This document shows, one piece after another, positions 51,356-59,584 of a stretch of DNA of 64,000 nucleotides. Each line of letters opens with the position of its first letter. Position 1 is the first letter of the stretch. The notes beneath the pieces are model-generated. The model ran no database searches and was not told the origin of the DNA. It worked only from the letters and a program-made list of their open reading frames with translations. A program made the position numbers and the translations under genes. Origin of the DNA: Prado023 sp963706885. Lineage in GTDB: Bacteria > Actinomycetota > Actinomycetes > S36-B12 > CAIYMF01. The stretch lies in contig CAVPNX010000029.1 in assembly GCA_963706885.1 (NCBI GenBank), positions 1 through 64,000 on the forward strand. Direction: 5' to 3'.

Positions 51356-51975
51356 TGCGTAGGACCGCCATCGCCCTGAGCTGTGGCGTGCTGGTGCTCG
51401 CCGGCTGCACCACGGACAACTCCCGCCAGCCCGTGACGGTCGGTGCCGGCCAGGCAGCGGTGTCCCAGGACTTCCGCGTCTCCCAGGCCGAGGTGGACGA
51501 CGGTGTCTCGAAGGTCCTGACCGCGCAGGGCCAACCCCCGGGTGAGCCGCCGGCCGGACTTGCCACCAGCACCACCCAGCGCATCCTGCTCAACCGGCTG
51601 GTCGAGAGCTACGCCGAGGATCAGGGCATCGAGCTGACCCGGACCCAGGTCCAGGAGGGCTTGGAGCAGCTGGCCGCCGAGAACGGGGGCGAGGAGGCGC
51701 TCGCCGACCTCGCGGCGCAGTCCGGCATCCCGCCCGAGGAGCTCGAGGCCACCATCCGGACCAACCTGCTCGTGACCGCGATCGGGCTGAAGCTCGGCTC
51801 GACGCCCGACGCCGCGGCGCAGCTCGAGGCGACCCGGGTGGCGCTGGCGGAGTACTCCGAGGCCATCGACGTCCAGGTGGCGCCCCGGTACGGGACCTGG
51901 GATGACGCCCAGCTGCAGATCGTCCCCGGCTCCTCGGTGACCATCCCGGACGCCGGGGAGCAGGCCACGTCCTAG
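51355..51975 (+). CDS. SurA-N-like lipoprotein (peptidyl-prolyl isomerase/chaperone family)
   Basis: 206 residues. A lipoprotein signal with LVLAGC lipobox (Cys 20) is followed by VSQAEVDDGVSKVL and a helical SurA N-terminal-type region (TTQRILLNRLVESYAEDQGIELTRTQVQEGLEQ). No PPIase domain is visible. Probably a surface chaperone. The position between mfd and mazG is conserved in Actinobacteria. It starts within the mfd stop codon. Confidence 0.82.
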   Translation: MRRTAIALSCGVLVLAGCTTDNSRQPVTVGAGQAAVSQDFRVSQAEVDDGVSKVLTAQGQPPGEPPAGLATSTTQRILLNRLVESYAEDQGIELTRTQVQEGLEQLAAENGGEEALADLAAQSGIPPEELEATIRTNLLVTAIGLKLGSTPDAAAQLEATRVALAEYSEAIDVQVAPRYGTWDDAQLQIVPGSSVTIPDAGEQATS

Positions 51976-52717
51976 ATGGGCCAGCCCACGCACGGCCCCG
52001 GCCCGCGTCCGGTCCCGGCCCCCAGCGGCGAGCCGCTCCTGGAGCTCATCGCCGTCATGGATCGGCTGCGCTCCCCGGGAGGGTGCCCGTGGGACGCCGA
52101 GCAGACCCACCAGTCCCTGGTCTCCTACCTGACCGAGGAGGCCCACGAGGCTGTGGAGGCGATCGAGACCGGGGATCGCGCGGCGATGCGCGAGGAGCTC
52201 GGCGACGTCCTGCTGCAGGTCATGTTCCACTCCCGGATCGCCCAGGAGGACGAGGCGGACCCGTGGTCGATCGACGACGTGGCGGCCGGCATCGCGGCCA
52301 AGCTGGTGGCCCGGCACCCACACGTGTTCGGCGATGAGACCGCTGACTCCGCCGCCCACGTCGAATCGGTGTGGCTGGCCCGCAAGACCGCCGAGAAGTC
52401 GCGCGACTCGGTCCTCGACGGGATCCCCGCCGGGCTGCCGGCGCTGCTCCTCGCGGCCAAGATGCACTACCGGGTGACCCATGGCGGGGTGCAGGTGGAC
52501 CCGGTGGACGCCGCGCACGCGGGAGCGTGCGACCCACCTGCTCGACGAGGTGGGGCCCGACGGCACCGGCGACCTGCTCCTCGCCCTGGCCACCGGGGCC
52601 CTCGACCGCGGCGTTGACCCCGAGTCGGCACTCAGGGGCGCGTTGCGTGGGTACGCCGAGCGCGTTCGCGCCGCCGAGCCGGACCCGGACCGCGGTCCGC
52701 AGGTGAACGCTGGGTGA
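51976..52717 (+). pseudogene. mazG: MazG nucleoside triphosphate pyrophosphohydrolase, one frameshift
   Basis: ATG 51976 directly follows the previous stop. The first frame has CPWDAEQTHQSLVSYLTEEAHE, EELGDVLLQVMFHSRI and the second MazG segment KLVARHPHVFGDE. It then departs near 52513-52525. The conserved end RERATHLLDEVGPDGTGDLL, followed by LALATGALDRGVDPESALRGA, lies in the next frame to stop 52717. One added base (GCGCACGCGCGGGAG) joins them. All catalytic residues are in the first frame, so the written product may keep activity; a sequencing indel is likely. Confidence 0.85.
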
Positions 52718-52834
52718 GGGTCCGGTGCGCGCCCGTCCCCAACAGGAGCCGGGGTGCGGGAGTCGGTACTGTGGCGGGCAGTGCGAGCGCCAGTGGCGTG
52801 CGCCGCCTGTCCACCAACCTGATGGGAGCATCCT

Positions 52835-54145
52835 GTGGCAAGTATCGATGTCGTTATCGCGCGTGAGATCCTGGATTCACGCGGCAACCCGACCATTGAG
52901 GTTGAAGTGGCCCTCGAGGACGGGGCAACGGGGCGCGCAGGTGTCCCGTCGGGTGCATCGACCGGCGCGTTCGAGGCCTACGAACTCCGGGACAACGACA
53001 AGGGACGCTACCTGGGCAAGGGCGTCACCAAGGCCGTGGCCAACGTCGAGGATGAGATCGCCCCGGCGATCCTGGGCTTCGACGCCTCCGAGCAGCGCCT
53101 CATCGACCAGACCATGATCGACCTCGACGGCACCGCCAACAAGGAGCGCCTCGGCGCCAACGCCATCCTGGGCGTCTCCCTGGCCGTGGCCAAGGCCGCT
53201 GCCGAGTCCGCCGGCCTGCCGCTGTTCCGCTACCTCGGTGGCCCGAACGCCTACCTGCTGCCCGTGCCGATGATGAACATCATCAACGGTGGCTCGCACG
53301 CCGACTCCGACGTCGACATGCAGGAGTTCATGATCGCCCCGATCGGCGCCGAGACGTTCGCCGAGGCGCTGCGCAAGGGCGCCGAGGTGTACCACGCGCT
53401 CAAGGGCGTGCTGAAGTCCAAGGGCTACGCGACCGGCCTGGGCGACGAGGGCGGCTTCGCCCCGAACCTGCCCAGCAACCGCGCGGCGCTCGAGCTGATC
53501 GTCGAGGCGATCGAGAAGGCCGGGTTCAAGCCCGGCACCGACATCGCCCTGGCCATGGACGTCGCAGCCCAGGAGTTCTACGGCCGGGCGCTCAAGGGCT
53601 CCGGCGAGGTCAAGCCCAACGAGTACTTCGTCGAGGGCGTGGCCAAGAGCACCGACCAGATGATCGAGTACTACAAGGGCCTGGTCAGCGACTTCCCGAT
53701 CGTCTCGATCGAGGACCCCCTCGGCGAGGACGAGTGGGCCGACTGGACGGCCATCACCGCCGAGCTCGGCTCCAAGGTGCAGATCGTCGGTGATGACCAC
53801 TACGTCACCAACACGAGCCGCATCAACCGGGGCATCGCGGAGAAGTCCGCCAATGCGCTGCTGGTCAAGGTCAACCAGATCGGTTCGCTGACCGAGACCG
53901 CTGAGGCCGTCGAGGCCGCCCACCGGGCCGGCTTCAAGACGATGATGAGCCACCGCTCGGGCGAGACCGAGGACTCGACGATCGCCGACCTGGCCGTGGC
54001 GTTCAACTGCGGGCAGATCAAGTCCGGTGCGCCGGCCCGTTCGGACCGCGTCGCGAAGTACAACCAGCTGCTGCGCATCGAGGACGAGCTCGACGACGCG
54101 GCACGCTACGCAGGCGCCTCGGCGTTCCCGAGGTTCTCCGCCTGA
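52835..54145 (+). CDS. eno: enolase
   Basis: 436 residues. Converts 2-phosphoglycerate to PEP. Starts SIDVVIAREILDSRGNPT; VPSGASTGAFEAYELRD is the mobile loop; the catalytic Glu is in GLGDEGGFAPNL near 203; metal ligands in AMDVAAQEFY, SIEDPLGEDEW and GDDHYVTN; catalytic Lys in LLVKVNQIGSLTE near 342; SHRSGETED near 369. GTG 52835 has GGGAGC about 6 nt upstream, and a TACTGT box lies at 52767-52772. Codon use is more extremely biased than in its neighbours, as expected for high expression. Confidence 0.98.
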   Translation: MASIDVVIAREILDSRGNPTIEVEVALEDGATGRAGVPSGASTGAFEAYELRDNDKGRYLGKGVTKAVANVEDEIAPAILGFDASEQRLIDQTMIDLDGTANKERLGANAILGVSLAVAKAAAESAGLPLFRYLGGPNAYLLPVPMMNIINGGSHADSDVDMQEFMIAPIGAETFAEALRKGAEVYHALKGVLKSKGYATGLGDEGGFAPNLPSNRAALELIVEAIEKAGFKPGTDIALAMDVAAQEFYGRALKGSGEVKPNEYFVEGVAKSTDQMIEYYKGLVSDFPIVSIEDPLGEDEWADWTAITAELGSKVQIVGDDHYVTNTSRINRGIAEKSANALLVKVNQIGSLTETAEAVEAAHRAGFKTMMSHRSGETEDSTIADLAVAFNCGQIKSGAPARSDRVAKYNQLLRIEDELDDAARYAGASAFPRFSA

Positions 54146-54164
54146 CCGTGGGAGGATGGGCGGC

Positions 54165-54659
54165 ATGTCAGCCGGCCGCCCATCCCCCGCACCACGGGTC
54201 CGGCGACCCGACTCACGACGCCCAGTGCTCTCCGCCCGCGCGGGGGCCGCGCTGGGCGTCGTCGTCGTCCTGATCACCATCCTGGCCATCCCGTTCCGGG
54301 AGTGGATCACCCAGGGCGCGCGGATCTCCGAGCTGGAGTCGCAGGTGGCGTGGCACACCCAGCGGGTGGCCGACCTCAAGGCGGCGAGCGCGCGGTGGGA
54401 TGACCCCGCCTATGTGGAGGCCCAGGCCCGCGCCCGGCTGCACTTCGTCCGGCCCGGCGAGGTCGGGTACGTCGTGCTGACCGAGGAGGAGGTCGCCGCC
54501 CCGGAGACCACCCAGACCAGGCCGATGGCCGACGCCCCCACGGGGGGACCGTGGTGGAGCGCGGTGTGGACCACTGTCGAGCAGGCGGCCGACCCGGCGA
54601 GGAAGAGCCCCCCGCCGGCCCCCGCGCCAGCCCAGCCGGCGGAGAGCTACAGCCAGTGA
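54165..54659 (+). CDS. FtsB/DivIC-like septum formation initiator
   Basis: 164 residues. One membrane segment (about 27-44, GAALGVVVVLITILAIPF) is followed by a short coiled coil (ISELESQVAWHTQRVADLKAASARWDDPAYVEAQARARLHFV in 52-95) with the FxxPGE variant FVRPGEVGYVVL, then a Pro-rich tail. These proteins link FtsQ/FtsL in the divisome. The eno-divIC-DUF501-ppx order is conserved in Actinobacteria. ATG 54165 has GGGAGG upstream. Confidence 0.88.
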   Translation: MSAGRPSPAPRVRRPDSRRPVLSARAGAALGVVVVLITILAIPFREWITQGARISELESQVAWHTQRVADLKAASARWDDPAYVEAQARARLHFVRPGEVGYVVLTEEEVAAPETTQTRPMADAPTGGPWWSAVWTTVEQAADPARKSPPPAPAPAQPAESYSQ

Positions 54660-55207
54660 CCTCTGCGCAGACGGGTGCCCCGCGGCCGCCTGTCAGCCCC
54701 GAGGACCTCGATGCGGTGGCGGTCCAGCTGGGCCGACCGGTCCGGGCGGTCGCGGCGGTGGCGCACCGCTGCTCGTGCGGTCGGCCGGACGTCCTGATGA
54801 CCGAGCCGCAGCTGCCCGACGGGACGCCGTTCCCGACCCTGTACTACCTGACCTGCCCGCGGGCCACCAGCGCGATCGGCACGCTCGAGGCCGACGGGGT
54901 CATGCGCGAGATGGCCGACCGGCTGGCCACGGACCCGCACCTGGCCGCGCGCTACCGGGCGGCCCACGACGCCTACCTGGAGCAGCGCGAGCAGCTCGGG
55001 CACGTGGAGCACATCGCCGGGATCAGCGCCGGTGGGATGCCCGACCGGGTCAAGTGCCTGCACGTGCTCGTGGCGCACTCGCTGGCCGCAGGCCCGGGCG
55101 TGAACCCCCTGGGTGACGAGGCCCTGGCCCTCCTGGCCGAACGGGGCATCAGCGCGGATGCGGCGTGGGGCGGCACCCCCGGTGGGTGCGTCCCGGAGGT
55201 GCCGTGA
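54656..55207 (+). CDS. DUF501 domain protein
   Basis: 183 residues. The DUF501 signature starts VAVQLGRPVRAVAAVAHRCSCGRPDVLMTEP, then PFPTLYYLTCPRATSAIGTLEADGVM, and HIAGISAGGMPDRVKCLHVLVAHSLA with conserved Cys and His residues that may bind a metal. Function unknown. Starts at a GTG overlapping the previous stop and ends overlapping the ppx GTG, so the three are tightly coupled. Confidence 0.9.
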   Translation: MTSAQTGAPRPPVSPEDLDAVAVQLGRPVRAVAAVAHRCSCGRPDVLMTEPQLPDGTPFPTLYYLTCPRATSAIGTLEADGVMREMADRLATDPHLAARYRAAHDAYLEQREQLGHVEHIAGISAGGMPDRVKCLHVLVAHSLAAGPGVNPLGDEALALLAERGISADAAWGGTPGGCVPEVP

Positions 55208-56196
55208 GCGTCCGTGCGGCTGCCATCGACTGCGGCACCAACTCGATCCGGCTGCTGATCGCCGACGTCGACCTGGCAACGCGAACGGCCCGCGACGTCG
55301 TGCGCGAGATGGTGGTCGTCCGACTCGGCGAGGGGGTGGACGCCACCGGGGAGTTCAGCCCCGCTGCTCTGGAGCGCACGTTCGCCGCCTGCGCGGCCTA
55401 CGGCGACCTGCTTCGTGCAGCCGGTAGCCCGCCTGTGCGGTTCGTGGCCACATCGGCCTCCCGGGACGTGTCCAACCGCGAGGAGTTCGTCGCCGGCGTG
55501 GCCGGGATCCTGGGAGTCCAGCCCGAGGTGATCAGCGGCGAGGAGGAGGGTGCGCTGTCGTTCGCCGGCGCCACCACGGGCATCCCCGACGACGCCCACG
55601 CGCCGTACCTCGTCGTGGACATCGGTGGGGGTTCCACGGAGTTCGTCCTCGGGTCCGCGCGCCCCACGCACCGCACGAGCGTGGACATCGGCTGCGTGCG
55701 GATGACCGAGCGCCACATGGTCGCCGACCCGCCGACGGCTGCCCAGGTCGTGGCGGCGACCGCCGACATCGATGCCGCGATCGCCCGGGCGGGCCTCGAG
55801 GTCCCCTTCGCGCAGTCGGCCACGCTGGTCGGCCTCGCCGGCTCGGTCACCACCGTCGCGGCGCTCGCGCTGGGGCTCCCGGAGTACGACGCACGTGCCA
55901 TCCACCACAGCCGGATCGCCGCTGCCGACGTGCGGCGGGTCAGCGACGAGCTGCTGGCAATGAGCCACGCGGACCGGGCCGCCCTGGCGGTCATGCACCC
56001 GGGTCGGGTGGACGTCATCGGAGCCGGCGCCCTGGTCCTGCGCCGGATCATGGACGCGACCGGGGCGCCCGAGGTCCTGGTCAGCGAGCACGACATCCTC
56101 GACGGCGTCGTGTGGTCAGTCGCGGCCGATCATGCGCCGCAGGCGGTACTGGGCCGCGATCCAGTTCCCACTTCCGACCCAGTCGCCGAGGCCTGA
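55204..56196 (+). CDS. Ppx/GppA exopolyphosphatase family protein
   Basis: 330 residues. Acts on polyphosphate and/or pppGpp (ppx2 type). ASKHA-fold motifs: AAIDCGTNSIRLLIAD, FVATSASRDVSNREEF, VISGEEEGALSFAGA, VVDIGGGSTEFVLG and GLAGSVTTVAAL. It lacks the C-terminal HD domain of long Ppx enzymes. The last 80 bp overlap an antisense small membrane-protein gene. Confidence 0.93.
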   Translation: MSVRAAAIDCGTNSIRLLIADVDLATRTARDVVREMVVVRLGEGVDATGEFSPAALERTFAACAAYGDLLRAAGSPPVRFVATSASRDVSNREEFVAGVAGILGVQPEVISGEEEGALSFAGATTGIPDDAHAPYLVVDIGGGSTEFVLGSARPTHRTSVDIGCVRMTERHMVADPPTAAQVVAATADIDAAIARAGLEVPFAQSATLVGLAGSVTTVAALALGLPEYDARAIHHSRIAAADVRRVSDELLAMSHADRAALAVMHPGRVDVIGAGALVLRRIMDATGAPEVLVSEHDILDGVVWSVAADHAPQAVLGRDPVPTSDPVAEA

Positions 56197-56409
56197 GGCC
56201 AGCGGGCCGGGCAGCACCAGCGCCAGGATCCAGGGCAGGGGCAGCCCGACGGCGCTGAGCACGATCACGGCTGCGGCCATGAGCAGCAGCACGACCCAGC
56301 GCCGGGCCTTCGGCCGCGTCTCGAACATGAGTTGGTCGCGGCCCGCGGAGAGCAGGTTGAGCACGAACGTCGGGACGAAGATGCAGGCGAAGACGATCAG
56401 GGGGTCCAT
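56116..56409 (-). CDS. small membrane protein
   Basis: 97 residues. Three hydrophobic segments (IVFACIFVPTFVLNLLSAG, WVVLLLMAAAVIVLSAVGL, PWILALVLPGPLASGLGDW) and a basic end QYRLRRMIGRD. ATG 56409 has GGGAGG about 6 nt upstream. Convergent with and overlapping the ppx end by 81 bp, so its C-terminus is encoded antisense to ppx. No family recognised. Confidence 0.65.
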   Translation of the reverse strand: MDPLIVFACIFVPTFVLNLLSAGRDQLMFETRPKARRWVVLLLMAAAVIVLSAVGLPLPWILALVLPGPLASGLGDWVGSGNWIAAQYRLRRMIGRD

Positions 56410-56440
56410 CGGCACCTCCCGTCACCCGTAGGCTGTGGCC

Positions 56441-56956
56441 ATGCCGAGCCTTGCCGTCACCGTCATCGGCCGGGACCGCCCGGGCATCATCGCCGAGGTT
56501 ACCGGCGTCCTGGCCGGCCTGGGGGGCAATCTCGAGGATTCCTCGATGACCCTGCTCCGGGGGCACTTCGCGTGGACCCTGATCGTCGACATCTCCGTCA
56601 CGGCCGACGAGCTCGCCGCGCGGCTGGCACACCTGGCCGCCGACGGCCTGGTCGTGTCCGTGCTGCCGGTCGGACCCGAGGAGGCCCACGCCGGTGAGCC
56701 GGGCTATGTCCTGAGCGTGCACGGAGCCGATCGCCCGGGGCTCGTCGCCGGGGTCACTGCCACCCTGGCAAAGCACGGGGGGAACATCACCGACCTGTCC
56801 ACGAGGCTGGGCCATGGCGGGCTGTACATCCTGGTGGCCGAGGTGAGCCTTCCCGCCGGTGTCGACGTGGTCGCCCTCGGGGCGCAGCTGTCCGAGGCCG
56901 GCCGGAACCTGGGCGTGGGGGTCTCGCTGCGTCCGGCCGACTCCGACGTCCTGTAG
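56441..56956 (+). CDS. tandem ACT-domain protein (GcvR-like)
   Basis: 171 residues made of two ACT domains: LAVTVIGRDRPGIIAEVTGVLAGLGGNLEDSS (1-33 region) and YVLSVHGADRPGLVAGVTATLAKHGGNITDLS (about 88-120). Such pairs bind amino acids and, in E. coli GcvR, control the glycine cleavage operon through GcvA. No GcvA is near, so the partner is unknown. TAGGCT (56429-56434) lies 6 nt before ATG 56441; leaderless. Confidence 0.88.
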   Translation: MPSLAVTVIGRDRPGIIAEVTGVLAGLGGNLEDSSMTLLRGHFAWTLIVDISVTADELAARLAHLAADGLVVSVLPVGPEEAHAGEPGYVLSVHGADRPGLVAGVTATLAKHGGNITDLSTRLGHGGLYILVAEVSLPAGVDVVALGAQLSEAGRNLGVGVSLRPADSDVL

Positions 56957-56961
56957 CCCTC

Positions 56962-57513
56962 ATGGACGACGCGCACCCCCTGAGGTTGCCCATGCCGGAC
57001 CTGCCCGTGGGGCGGGTCCTGCCCGTGGTGGTCGCACCCCACGAGGCGCTGGCATCCCGCTGCATGGAGGTGGACCCGGCCGACCCGGAGGTCACCCAAC
57101 TGGCCGCCGACCTGATCGCCACGATGCGTGTGTCTCCCGGGTGCGTGGGCCTGGCTGCCAACCAGGTGGGAATCGGGTGGCGCGTGTTCAGCCTGGACGT
57201 CTCCCGGCACCCCAAGGCCCGGACCAGCCATGGCGAGTTCGTGCTCGTGAACCCGGTCGTCGTGGCCGCCTCCCGCAACGAGCGGGGCCGTGAGGGCTGC
57301 ATGTCCGTGCCGGACTTCACCGGCGACGTGCGCCGGGCCACGCGGATGACCGTGTCTGGCTCACTTCCGGGGTCGGGTGCGCAGGTCACGCTGACCACGG
57401 ATGCGTTCGAGGCGCGCGCGCTGCAGCACGAGATCGACCACCTCGACGGGCTGCTCTTCCTCGACCGGGTCGCCGGCGCGCACGCGATCCACCCCCGCAC
57501 CACGTACCTTTGA
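56962..57513 (+). CDS. def: peptide deformylase
   Basis: 183 residues. Removes formyl from nascent N-termini. All three metal motifs are present: GLAANQVG near 63, EGCMSVP near 110 and HEIDHLDG near 156. It begins 5 bp after the ACT gene, so both share an mRNA. tRNA-Leu follows 22 bp later. Confidence 0.95.
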   Translation: MDDAHPLRLPMPDLPVGRVLPVVVAPHEALASRCMEVDPADPEVTQLAADLIATMRVSPGCVGLAANQVGIGWRVFSLDVSRHPKARTSHGEFVLVNPVVVAASRNERGREGCMSVPDFTGDVRRATRMTVSGSLPGSGAQVTLTTDAFEARALQHEIDHLDGLLFLDRVAGAHAIHPRTTYL

Positions 57514-57535
57514 GCCGGTCGCCGCACGAGGAGCG

Positions 57536-57609
57536 GCCCCCGTAGCCCAATTGGCAGAGGCAGGCGGCTTAAAACCGCCCGAGTGTGGGTTCGAGTCCCA
57601 CCGGGGGCA
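57536..57609 (+). tRNA. tRNA-Leu(TAA), short variable loop
   Basis: 74 nt. Acceptor arms GCCCCCG (57536-57542) and CGGGGGC (57602-57608), discriminator A, anticodon stem GGCGG/CCGCC with loop CTTAAAA reading TAA, T arm GTGGG-TTCGAGT-CCCAC. The variable region is only CGAGT, whereas leucine tRNAs normally have a long arm. Confidence 0.88.
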
Positions 57610-57675
57610 CGCGACGCGACGCGCACGCGATGCAACCCAACGCCGTCGCACGCCTGATGACCGCGTGCGGCGCAG

Positions 57676-58368
57676 TCAGGGGATCCAGACCGCCGCGTCG
57701 TGGGCGAAGTGGACACGTCGCGGGTCGAAGGCCAGCAACCGATCGAGCCAGGGACTGGGGTCGGGCAGCGGCGGGCCGTGGCCGCGGTCGCGTGCTTGGG
57801 CGGCCAGGACGTCGGCCGACCACAGCGAGGCCGTGTCGTGGGCCTGGCCGGCCAGCACGATCGACCCGTCCTCGCACTCCAGGACCACCGATTGGTGCCC
57901 CTCGACGTGGCCGGGGGTGGGGATCACGTGGACGCCCGGAGCGATCTCCGCCTCGCCGTCGAGCATCTCGTACTGGGCATTCGGGAAGTCCACCAGCTCC
58001 ACGAAGGTGTAGTTGGGCTCACGGACGGCATCCCACTCACGACGCTGGCAGTGGATCGGTCGACCCGCGAACAGCGGGTTGCCGCCGATGTGGTCGAAGT
58101 GCAGGTGGCAGTTGACGACCAGGTCGATGTCGGCGATGGACAGTCCCATCGTCGCCAGGGCCCGTTCGAGGGGGATCCGCCGCGGTCGGTACCAGGCCTC
58201 GGTCTCCTCGTCGGCCTCTCCGAGGCCGGTGTCCAGCAACAGCAACCCGGCGGGTGTGCGCGCCACGTAGGCCAGGACCTGCTCCACGCGAGGATGGCCG
58301 GAGATCGTCTCGGCGCCGGGACGGATGAAGGTGCCCAGATCGAGTCGAGCGACGTCCTCGATCCGCAT
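57676..58368 (-). CDS. metallo-beta-lactamase-fold hydrolase (lactonase/AttM-like)
   Basis: 230 residues. The metal motif CHLHFDHIGGNPLF (HxHxDH) is followed by VIPTPGHVEGHQSVVLE, AGQAHDTASL (an Asp/His position) and VHFAHDAAVW. The layout and length fit the N-acyl-homoserine-lactonase-like branch (AiiA/AttM) or other MBL hydrolases; the substrate is unknown. ATG 58368 starts the homologous frame; the long upstream in-frame stretch runs through the divergent gene and is not real. Confidence 0.88.
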   Translation of the reverse strand: MRIEDVARLDLGTFIRPGAETISGHPRVEQVLAYVARTPAGLLLLDTGLGEADEETEAWYRPRRIPLERALATMGLSIADIDLVVNCHLHFDHIGGNPLFAGRPIHCQRREWDAVREPNYTFVELVDFPNAQYEMLDGEAEIAPGVHVIPTPGHVEGHQSVVLECEDGSIVLAGQAHDTASLWSADVLAAQARDRGHGPPLPDPSPWLDRLLAFDPRRVHFAHDAAVWIP

Positions 58369-58490
58369 GGGCCTGGATGCTACGCGCCAGTTCGGCAGGA
58401 CGCACCCGAGCCCGGGTGCGAGACCAGCCCCCCGCCGCGCAACGCAGGACGCGGCGCACGCAGGTGTGAGGCGTGTCGTTGCGGGGAACA

Positions 58491-58510
58491 AACGTGCTGA
58501 ATCGCACGTT
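58491..58510. promoter_or_regulatory. inverted repeat upstream of the Bax-inhibitor gene
   Basis: Arms AACGTGC (58491-58497) and GCACGTT (58504-58510) form a perfect 7-bp palindrome with 6-bp spacer, about 70 bp before ATG 58582. It is a plausible regulator site in a divergent promoter region. Confidence 0.4.
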
Positions 58511-58581
58511 CTGTGGTTCAGTGTAGGAACGGCCCCGCACCGAGGGGCCAACTTCTTTCGACGTGGAGGTCGAACGCAGCG

Positions 58582-59511
58582 ATGGCAGACACAAGGACCA
58601 ACAAGAACCCCATCTTCCACAAGCTCGACGAGCAGACGTCGGGCCAGAGCGGATTCGCGTACGCGGAGGGGGTTCAGGCCTACGGACAGGCAGGCCAGCA
58701 GGGCGGGCCGGCGCAGCAGCCGTACGCCCAGCAGCCGTACCCGCAGGCCCCCTACGGCCAGGTGCCCGGCCAGGTTCCCCCGCCGGTCCCGATGGGCCCG
58801 CCCACGGGGTCGGTCTTCGAGCCGATCACCAACCGGATGACCATGGACGACGTGATCGTGCGCTCCGGCATCTCGATCGCCGTCCTCATCCCGTTCGCCA
58901 TCCTCGGCTGGGTCACCGCCCCCACGATGCCGTGGCTGTACTTCGGCGCGATGTTCCTCGGCCTTGGCCTCGGCCTGGCCAACGCCTTCAAGAAGGCCGT
59001 GAGCCCGCCGCTGATCCTGGCGTACGCGGCCGTGCAGGGCGTGTTCCTCGGCGGCATCAGCTACGCCTACGACCAGTGGGCGCAGGGCACCGGCTACGAG
59101 GGCCTGGTCTCCCAGGCGATCATCGGCACCCTGGTCGCGTTCGTCACGATGCTGGTGCTCTACCGCAGCCGTCTGGTCAAGGTCGACGGCCGGTTCAAGA
59201 AGATGATGATGGTCGCGTTCGTGTCGTACTTCGCGATCGCCCTCATGTCGTTCGTCTCGTCGTTCTTCGGCGTGGGTGGGGGCTTCGGCTTCTACGGCGT
59301 GGGCACCCTCGGGCTCATCCTGTGCGCCTTCGGCGTGCTGCTCGCGTCCTTCAGCCTGATGCTGGACTTCGACTCGATCGAGCGCGGCGTGAAGATGGGC
59401 CTGCCCGAGCGCGAGTCGTGGCGGATGGCCTTCGGCCTGCTGGTCACCCTGATCTGGCTGTACCTGGAGATCCTGCGCCTGCTGGCGATGCTCGCCGCCA
59501 GTCGCGACTGA
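58582..59511 (+). CDS. Bax inhibitor-1/YccA family membrane protein
   Basis: 309 residues. A 75-residue N-terminal tail rich in Gln, Pro, Tyr and Gly (AQQPYAQQPYPQAPYGQ) precedes the MTMDDVIVRSGISIAV start of seven membrane segments, including LILAYAAVQGVFLGGISYAY, VDGRFKKMMMVAFVSYFAIA and LMLDFDSIERGVKMGLPERESW. The two conserved Asp in the last motif are the calcium-leak pH sensor in BsYetJ (family knowledge). ATG 58582 has GGAGGT upstream. A strong bidirectional terminator follows. Confidence 0.93.
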   Translation: MADTRTNKNPIFHKLDEQTSGQSGFAYAEGVQAYGQAGQQGGPAQQPYAQQPYPQAPYGQVPGQVPPPVPMGPPTGSVFEPITNRMTMDDVIVRSGISIAVLIPFAILGWVTAPTMPWLYFGAMFLGLGLGLANAFKKAVSPPLILAYAAVQGVFLGGISYAYDQWAQGTGYEGLVSQAIIGTLVAFVTMLVLYRSRLVKVDGRFKKMMMVAFVSYFAIALMSFVSSFFGVGGGFGFYGVGTLGLILCAFGVLLASFSLMLDFDSIERGVKMGLPERESWRMAFGLLVTLIWLYLEILRLLAMLAASRD

Positions 59512-59520
59512 GTCACCGCA

Positions 59521-59556
59521 AGAGGGCCCCGCAGCGCAGGTGCTGCGGGGCCCTCT
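59521..59556. terminator. bidirectional intrinsic terminator
   Basis: 15-bp perfect arms AGAGGGCCCCGCAGC (59521-59535) and GCTGCGGGGCCCTCT (59542-59556) with a 6-nt loop, between the convergent Bax-inhibitor and alpha/beta-hydrolase genes. Confidence 0.93.
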
Positions 59557-59584
59557 GCACGTCTGGGGCAGGAGCCCGCAGCGC

